From assembly GCA_016929205.1 (NCBI GenBank), contig JAFGJF010000516.1, positions 1-10,912 of the forward strand: a DNA stretch of 10,912 nt. Reading direction: 5' to 3'. The stretch comes from Anaerolineae bacterium (GTDB lineage: Bacteria > Chloroflexota > Anaerolineae > JAFGEY01). The position numbers and the translations under genes are program-made. The notes beneath the pieces are model-generated. The model had not been told where the DNA came from. It saw only the letters and a list, made by a program, of their open reading frames with translations, and made no database searches. Positions 7,359 through 10,912 of the stretch are shown piece after piece. Positions within the stretch are counted from its first letter, which is position 1. Each line of letters opens with the position of its first letter.

Positions 7359-7387
7359 TATGTAAATCGTCAAACGTCATCCGTCAA
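7359..7387 (-). promoter_or_regulatory. Possible internal promoter with three tandem CGTCA heptamers
   Basis: On the plus strand, CGTCA occurs at 7368, 7375 and 7382 with an exact 7-base period (CGTCA plus two variable bases). On the coding strand these read as TGACG repeats. The first, TTGACG at 7387..7382, could act as a -35 box, 17 bases from TACATA (7364..7359), a weak -10, leaving a leader of about 25 bases before the aldolase ATG. The array could also be a regulator site. It lies in the only sizeable gap between the kinase and aldolase genes. Confidence 0.35.
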
Positions 7388-7421
7388 GGACAGAGATGGG
7401 TCACATTTCCGATCCCGACGC

Positions 7422-8357
7422 TTACCACTCGATGCCGCGTTCCTGCAAAAATGTCATTGTCTGCTCAAAGGTCGGAATTCCGGCGCGGCCGCCCAATTTC
7501 ATGCACTTTATTGCCGAAACGGCAGCCGAGAATTGGGCACACTGCTGCGGCGTCCAGCCATGGATCATGCCCACGATGTATGCCCCGTGAAAGACGTCGC
7601 CCGCGCCAGTGGTGTCGATCACGTCCACATCGAACGCCGGGATATGGAACCGTTCTTCCCTCGTCACGCCAAAGCAGCCTTGGTCGCCGCGCGTCTCGAT
7701 GAACACGCGTGGGCCCATTTCCAGCACTTGATCGCCCGCTGCCCAAATATCGTCATGGCCGGTCAGTCCGCGCCCGTAGCCCTCGCCGGTGATCAGCACA
7801 TCGACGTAGGGAATCAACGCGCGATGTTCTTTGCCGACCACACCGTTGGTCTTGCTGCCGTCCATCGTTACCGTCTTGCCCGCCGTTTTCATCCACTGCA
7901 CAGCACTTAACATCGCTTCGTGGTGCAAAATAGCGTCGATATGTAGGTAATCGGCTCCGGTGATGTAAGCTTTATCCAATTCTTCGGGTTGAATCGACTG
8001 ATGATGCCCGCCCCGCACGCCGGCAAAAACGCGCTCGCCGGTCTCGCTGTGAACAAAGACCAGCATCACGTGATCATCCGGTCCGTTGCGCCGTACCAGG
8101 TGACTCAAGTCGACGCCGCATTCTCGAAATGATTTCAGTTTGAGATCTGCCGATTCATCCGTCCCTGCCGTGCCAATAAAACCAACCTGAGCGCCGAGCT
8201 TGGCTGCGGCGACCATCGCCGTGCCGACCAGTCCACCGCCGTCGAAGCGAAAGCCGTCAGCGCGGCTGTGGCCTTCCCAGGTGGGCATGTCGTTCAAGCG
8301 AATGAGCACATCGAGCGTAGCCAAACCGAGTCCGACAATTTGAGGTTGATTGTTCAT
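7422..8357 (-). CDS. PfkB-family carbohydrate kinase
   Basis: The 311-residue product is a complete ribokinase/PfkB-type sugar kinase. The N-terminal strand IVGLGLATLDVLI (7-19) includes the usual substrate-contacting Asp, FDGGGLVGTAMVAAAKLGA (38-56) is the family glycine signature, and the C-terminal signature DTTGAGDVFHGAY (248-260) holds the anion hole and catalytic base D254. PfkB kinases phosphorylate fructose, tagatose phosphates, ribose, 2-keto-3-deoxygluconate or nucleosides; the specificity is not evident. Set between an aldose-ketose isomerase and a DHAP-forming aldolase, it most likely phosphorylates the ketose at O1 (inference). The gene starts only 8 bases after the isomerase stop and no Shine-Dalgarno sequence precedes its ATG, so translation is probably coupled to the isomerase. 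This tight pairing supports a shared pathway. Confidence 0.92.
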   Translation of the reverse strand: MNNQPQIVGLGLATLDVLIRLNDMPTWEGHSRADGFRFDGGGLVGTAMVAAAKLGAQVGFIGTAGTDESADLKLKSFRECGVDLSHLVRRNGPDDHVMLVFVHSETGERVFAGVRGGHHQSIQPEELDKAYITGADYLHIDAILHHEAMLSAVQWMKTAGKTVTMDGSKTNGVVGKEHRALIPYVDVLITGEGYGRGLTGHDDIWAAGDQVLEMGPRVFIETRGDQGCFGVTREERFHIPAFDVDVIDTTGAGDVFHGAYIVGMIHGWTPQQCAQFSAAVSAIKCMKLGGRAGIPTFEQTMTFLQERGIEW

Positions 8358-8365
8358 ACTTGGCG

Positions 8366-9808
8366 CTACTCAACCACCACTGGCTGGATGTCCAGGAATT
8401 TGCACGCCTGGAGCAGCGCCGCGCGTTGATCGCCGTGGATCATACTCGCGTGGTGGACAAACCCTTCCTCCACCAGTGTGCGATACAGTGTGTCATGATC
8501 CTTGACCTGCACCCACGACCAGGTACCCGCCAGCGTTTCATCGCTGGGCACGATCTCGCCCGTGGCGATCAACATTTTCCACTTGTCGTCATACTCGGCC
8601 ATGCGGCAGAATGTCACCACGCCTGGCTTGATCTGGAACTGTGCCAGCCCGGCCTGTGGGTCGTCCTCGGATACGTCGAGTTCTCCCTTCATGTCCTTGC
8701 GCGAACGCAGCGCTGTACTATCTGGATCCTTGGCCAGGCAGGCAGGCGCGTTGCCGCAGTGCCAGGCCAGCAGTTGATTGGGATTCTCCCGGTGGCGGAT
8801 CGTCCAGTCGATAAAGTGGGGCACGGTCTCGCCTAACGCGGCGCTATAGTTGACCATCATCGACAACGTGCCAAGAATGTCGGCCTCACACGCGGTGAGC
8901 ATCCCCTTTCCGGTCAAGCGGCCATAGATCGCGCACACTGAAATGCCCAACTCTCGCCCGATCGAGGGCCAGCACTGCATCGCCATACCGGAAAGCTTGT
9001 TGCGCGTCCAGAACTCTGCAAGTGCGACCTCTAGCTTGGCCGCCGTGAGCAGGTAGGTGTCGCTCACGGTGACGGTTGTGAACTGCCCTTTGATGTCAGC
9101 GATCGTGGCCAATACCCGGGCGTCGTCATCGGCCAGCGCTTTTGCCGCACTGGTGATATCGCTCAGGTTAGCATAGATCACGTTCTGTCCAAAGGCTTTG
9201 ATCATCGCTGTCTCGTCATAGCCGACCGTCTCGAATGTGCCCGGACGCACGCCCACCTGTCCCAATCTGGCACCTTTGAGTCCTTTGACAACAGCCACCG
9301 CCCGAACGAACGTCTCCACCTCGGCCTTGAACGCAGGCTCGTCGGGAAAGAACAACCCGGCATAGCGAAAAGCAATCTTGCGGCGATACAGACCGGATGC
9401 CATAGACAAATTGCCACAGTACGAGTCAGACACGCGGCCCAGACCGGGATCATCGTGGCCTGGAGGTTCCTTGGTTGCATAGAGCAGTACCGGTACCCCC
9501 AGCTTTTCGGCAATTTTGGACGCCGATCGCTCATCACCAAAGTCGAGCGGGCAGAGAATGACCGCATCGACCTTGTTCATTTGGAAATACTCGGCCACGG
9601 CTTCGGCCTCGTCGAGATTGTGCACCATGCCATGCGGGGTCAGGCCCTTGGCTGCGTCTGGCGTCTGGCCGTCGGGTGATGCCTGGGGCACCACTACCTC
9701 TAATCCCGCGATCTGAGCAAACGTCGCTAACGAATCGTCGCGCATTTTTTGACACCATTCGCTGTGTCGGAAGCGGTACGAAGGTACAAAACCAATCTTT
9801 ACTTTCAT
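8366..9808 (-). CDS. L-fucose/L-arabinose isomerase-family sugar isomerase
   Basis: The 480-residue product belongs to the fucose-isomerase-like group of aldose-ketose isomerases. The N-terminal half is Rossmann-like, with VDAVILCPLDFGDE (80-93) and VPVLLYATKEPP (105-116). In the C-terminal half the metal-site candidates are E308 (LTACEADILG), D334 (HFIDW) and one histidine of VHHASMIHGD (451-460). The E-to-D spacing of 26 resembles that of E. coli FucI (E337, D361, H528). WHCGNAP (349-355) is another conserved block. The family isomerises L-fucose, D-arabinose, L-arabinose and other sugars with Mn2+; this protein is shorter than FucI (about 590), as expected for the divergent branch. The substrate is unknown. 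AGGAG lies six bases before the ATG. It is the first gene after the TATAAT-containing regulatory gap and probably heads the operon that continues with the kinase. Confidence 0.87.
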   Translation of the reverse strand: MKVKIGFVPSYRFRHSEWCQKMRDDSLATFAQIAGLEVVVPQASPDGQTPDAAKGLTPHGMVHNLDEAEAVAEYFQMNKVDAVILCPLDFGDERSASKIAEKLGVPVLLYATKEPPGHDDPGLGRVSDSYCGNLSMASGLYRRKIAFRYAGLFFPDEPAFKAEVETFVRAVAVVKGLKGARLGQVGVRPGTFETVGYDETAMIKAFGQNVIYANLSDITSAAKALADDDARVLATIADIKGQFTTVTVSDTYLLTAAKLEVALAEFWTRNKLSGMAMQCWPSIGRELGISVCAIYGRLTGKGMLTACEADILGTLSMMVNYSAALGETVPHFIDWTIRHRENPNQLLAWHCGNAPACLAKDPDSTALRSRKDMKGELDVSEDDPQAGLAQFQIKPGVVTFCRMAEYDDKWKMLIATGEIVPSDETLAGTWSWVQVKDHDTLYRTLVEEGFVHHASMIHGDQRAALLQACKFLDIQPVVVE

Positions 9809-9873
9809 CGTTTTCTCCTGTGAATTAGGTTCGTTGAGTTACCAGGGCCACTCGCGACCCTGCCAATTGCGTA

Positions 9874-9928
9874 TCACCGGTCGCTATTCATTATAGCGCG
9901 TCGCCCAAACCGCAGTTTGCACCGGTGA
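9874..9928 (-). promoter_or_regulatory. Promoter with flanking inverted operator half-sites ahead of the isomerase operon
   Basis: A perfect -10 box TATAAT lies at 9895..9890 on the minus strand, inside an inverted repeat CGCTAT-N5-ATAGCG (9882-9898). The -35 position at 17-base spacing reads AAACTG, far from consensus, and is part of another dyad, CAAAC-N4-GTTTG (9906-9919). ACCGGTGA at 9921-9928 and its inverse TCACCGGT at 9874-9881 flank the promoter symmetrically around 9901; the first forms the palindrome CACCGGTG (9920-9927), with the central CG seen in many LacI/GalR operators. A leader of roughly 70-75 bases would follow, with a small CAGGG/CCCTG hairpin (9843-9862). A regulated promoter is likely; the regulator itself is not in the window. 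The rest of the 9809-9949 gap holds no gene. Confidence 0.6.
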
Positions 9929-9949
9929 CAAATGCCGTATTGTGCATCG

Positions 9950-10594
9950 TTACTCTTTTCCCTGCTCAGGTGCCTTGCTGCACCAGCGCAGCGCGTTGAT
10001 CGTCAAGGCCTGGAAGGATGGGTGCTGCCACACCTCGACATTGTGGCCGGGTGTGAGCACGCAGACGCGCCCCTTCCCCTCGGTGCGTGTCCAGCCGCCC
10101 GGCTGAGTGCCGTGTTCTGATGTTGTCGTCATGAACACGTCGGCCCGGCTATCGTCCAGTTCCATCATATAGTGCTCGTCGACCAGGGTAAACGGCGTGC
10201 TGCCCGTCGTCAGCCGGTGCCCTGGTTGTGGTTCCATTGTCACCGGGCATTGCTCCGGATGGTGGGTGAATGCGCCGCCGATCAGACCGCGCAGGGTAGG
10301 CTGTCGCGCGTAAACCGTGCCCGAATGCACCGCCAATAGCCCATTCCCTCTGCGAACGTAATCGACAAAGCCTTGCTGAACCCCTTCGGTCACCCAGGAT
10401 CGCTCATCGGCGGCCGTAACATTGTCCGACTTGGTAAAAAGCACCACTGGATAGTCGGCCATACGCTCTGCCGACCATTCGGCGGCGTTTTCGATCCAGT
10501 CGAATTCAAAATCACATTTTCCCAGCGCGCCAAGTCCCGCACGGACGGTGGAAGCCGGATGCCAGCGATCGTCACAAATAACCAATACACGCAT
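9950..10594 (-). CDS. ThuA-like (trehalose-utilisation domain) protein
   Basis: The 214-residue product fits the ThuA family, which has a class I glutamine-amidotransferase-like fold without the usual amidotransferase triad. Visible features: the first strand RVLVICDD (2-9), the nucleophile-elbow-like turn GNGLLAVHSGT (83-93), GGAFTHHPEQ (106-115), DEHYMMELD (139-147), and the C-terminal GHNVEVWQHPSFQALTINAL (183-202). ThuA of Sinorhizobium takes part in trehalose and related disaccharide use through 3-keto sugars; the exact reaction of most homologues is unknown. The length is typical for a single-domain form, with no signal peptide. AAGGAGG lies eight bases before the ATG. It starts 21 bases after the stop of an aldo/keto reductase, so those two form a unit separate from the isomerase operon, which has its own promoter. 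Confidence 0.85.
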   Translation of the reverse strand: MRVLVICDDRWHPASTVRAGLGALGKCDFEFDWIENAAEWSAERMADYPVVLFTKSDNVTAADERSWVTEGVQQGFVDYVRRGNGLLAVHSGTVYARQPTLRGLIGGAFTHHPEQCPVTMEPQPGHRLTTGSTPFTLVDEHYMMELDDSRADVFMTTTSEHGTQPGGWTRTEGKGRVCVLTPGHNVEVWQHPSFQALTINALRWCSKAPEQGKE

Positions 10595-10615
10595 TTTACA
10601 GTCCTCCTTGGGGTT

Positions 10616-10912
10616 TTAATAGGTTGCCCAGACTTCATTCAGGCGGTCCAGCGCCTCGACGGGAAGCGGCCCCCGATTGGCAAAAGTGACAGCCTGTTCA
10701 AGCTGTTCCATATTCGAGATGCCGACCAGCGTCGTTGAGACCTCGGCTTTGCCGATCACAAATCGAATCGCTGCCTCGACCAGGCTGCTGGCATAGCCCT
10801 CTTGAACCAGAAAACTGAGACGCTTTGCCAGTGCGACGTCTCCAGCAAAGGTCGCGCTCGTGGCGATAGGCTCCACAGTCTGAGCTGCATTGGGGTGCCG
10901 CGCGGTCGAGCC
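10616..10912 (-). CDS. Aldo/keto reductase, C-terminal part only
   Basis: The open frame enters at the right window edge and encodes the last 98 residues. The sequence has the C-terminal pattern of aldo/keto reductases: a helix LAKRLSFLVQEGYASSLVEA, then AIRFVIGKAEVSTTLVGISN, the NAD(P)-binding strand and loop of the barrel, and a last helix ending LDRLNEVWATY. The frame is open through to the edge, so a GTG at 10876 is internal, not a start. The catalytic Asp, Tyr, Lys and His lie outside the window. It belongs to a different subgroup from the aldo/keto reductase at 3797..4690; similar C-termini occur in aldose-dehydrogenase-like members. It precedes thuA-like by 21 bases, which suggests a joint role in sugar oxidation or reduction. 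Confidence 0.83.
   Translation of the reverse strand, partial: GSTARHPNAAQTVEPIATSATFAGDVALAKRLSFLVQEGYASSLVEAAIRFVIGKAEVSTTLVGISNMEQLEQAVTFANRGPLPVEALDRLNEVWATY

Noticed and set aside
6708..7910. A 400-codon plus-strand frame opposite the aldolase and kinase
   Set aside because: It crosses two clear minus-strand genes and their gap, and shows no recognisable domain; it is an antisense shadow.
6483..9808. A canonical L-fucose pathway (FucI, FucK, FucA)
   Set aside because: The isomerase is a divergent short member, the kinase is PfkB and not FGGY type, and the aldolase is TIM-barrel class II and not the AraD/FucA fold.
6483..9808. A sulfoquinovose (sulfo-EMP-like) pathway, which also uses isomerase, PfkB kinase and aldolase
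   Set aside because: No GH31 sulfoquinovosidase, sulfolactaldehyde reductase or sulfonate exporter is visible; the glycosidase present is GH30.
1..10912. tRNA or rRNA genes, CRISPR arrays, insertion-sequence ends, integrase or phage genes
   Set aside because: No cloverleaf, regular long repeat-spacer array, transposase motif or terminal inverted repeat pair was seen by reading.

Overview
All recognisable genes lie on the minus strand, so the transcription order runs from the right end of the window to the left. The content is a sugar-catabolism island. The tungsto-pterin aldehyde:ferredoxin oxidoreductase points to an anaerobic or fermentative bacterium. GC content is mid-50s percent by eye. 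The gene mix (ThuA, SAF-domain oxidoreductase, GH30, an MFS relic of this style) would suit an anaerobic Chloroflexota such as Anaerolineae, but that assignment is a guess from memory of gene style, not proven here.

Layout in transcription order: the C-terminal end of an aldo/keto reductase (10912..10616, runs off the window); a ThuA-family protein (10594..9950); a 141-base regulatory gap with a perfect TATAAT flanked by inverted TCACCGGT half-sites; a fucose/arabinose-isomerase-family sugar isomerase (9808..8366); a PfkB sugar kinase (8357..7422); a 90-base gap with three CGTCA heptamer repeats; a class II ketose-bisphosphate aldolase (7331..6483); a degenerate MFS transporter relic (6480..6140); a Rossmann plus SAF-domain oxidoreductase (6127..4736); a second aldo/keto reductase (4690..3797); a 147-base gap with a perfect 22-bp palindrome; the aldehyde:ferredoxin oxidoreductase (3649..1793); a candidate 32-residue small ORF overlapping its stop (1796..1698); a GH30 glycosidase without signal peptide (1654..272); and the first 82 codons of a type-2 glycerate kinase (246..1).

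Read together, the enzymes suggest a route: an imported glycoside is cleaved inside the cell by GH30; the aldose is isomerised to a ketose, phosphorylated by the PfkB kinase and split by the class II aldolase into DHAP plus an unphosphorylated aldehyde. If that aldehyde is glyceraldehyde, the AOR would oxidise it to glycerate, reducing ferredoxin, and the glycerate kinase would return it to glycolysis. Each family call is well supported by sequence motifs; the joined pathway and its substrate are inference. The two aldo/keto reductases, ThuA and the SAF protein suggest extra redox remodelling of the sugar. The only transporter visible is a broken relic, so uptake must be encoded elsewhere.
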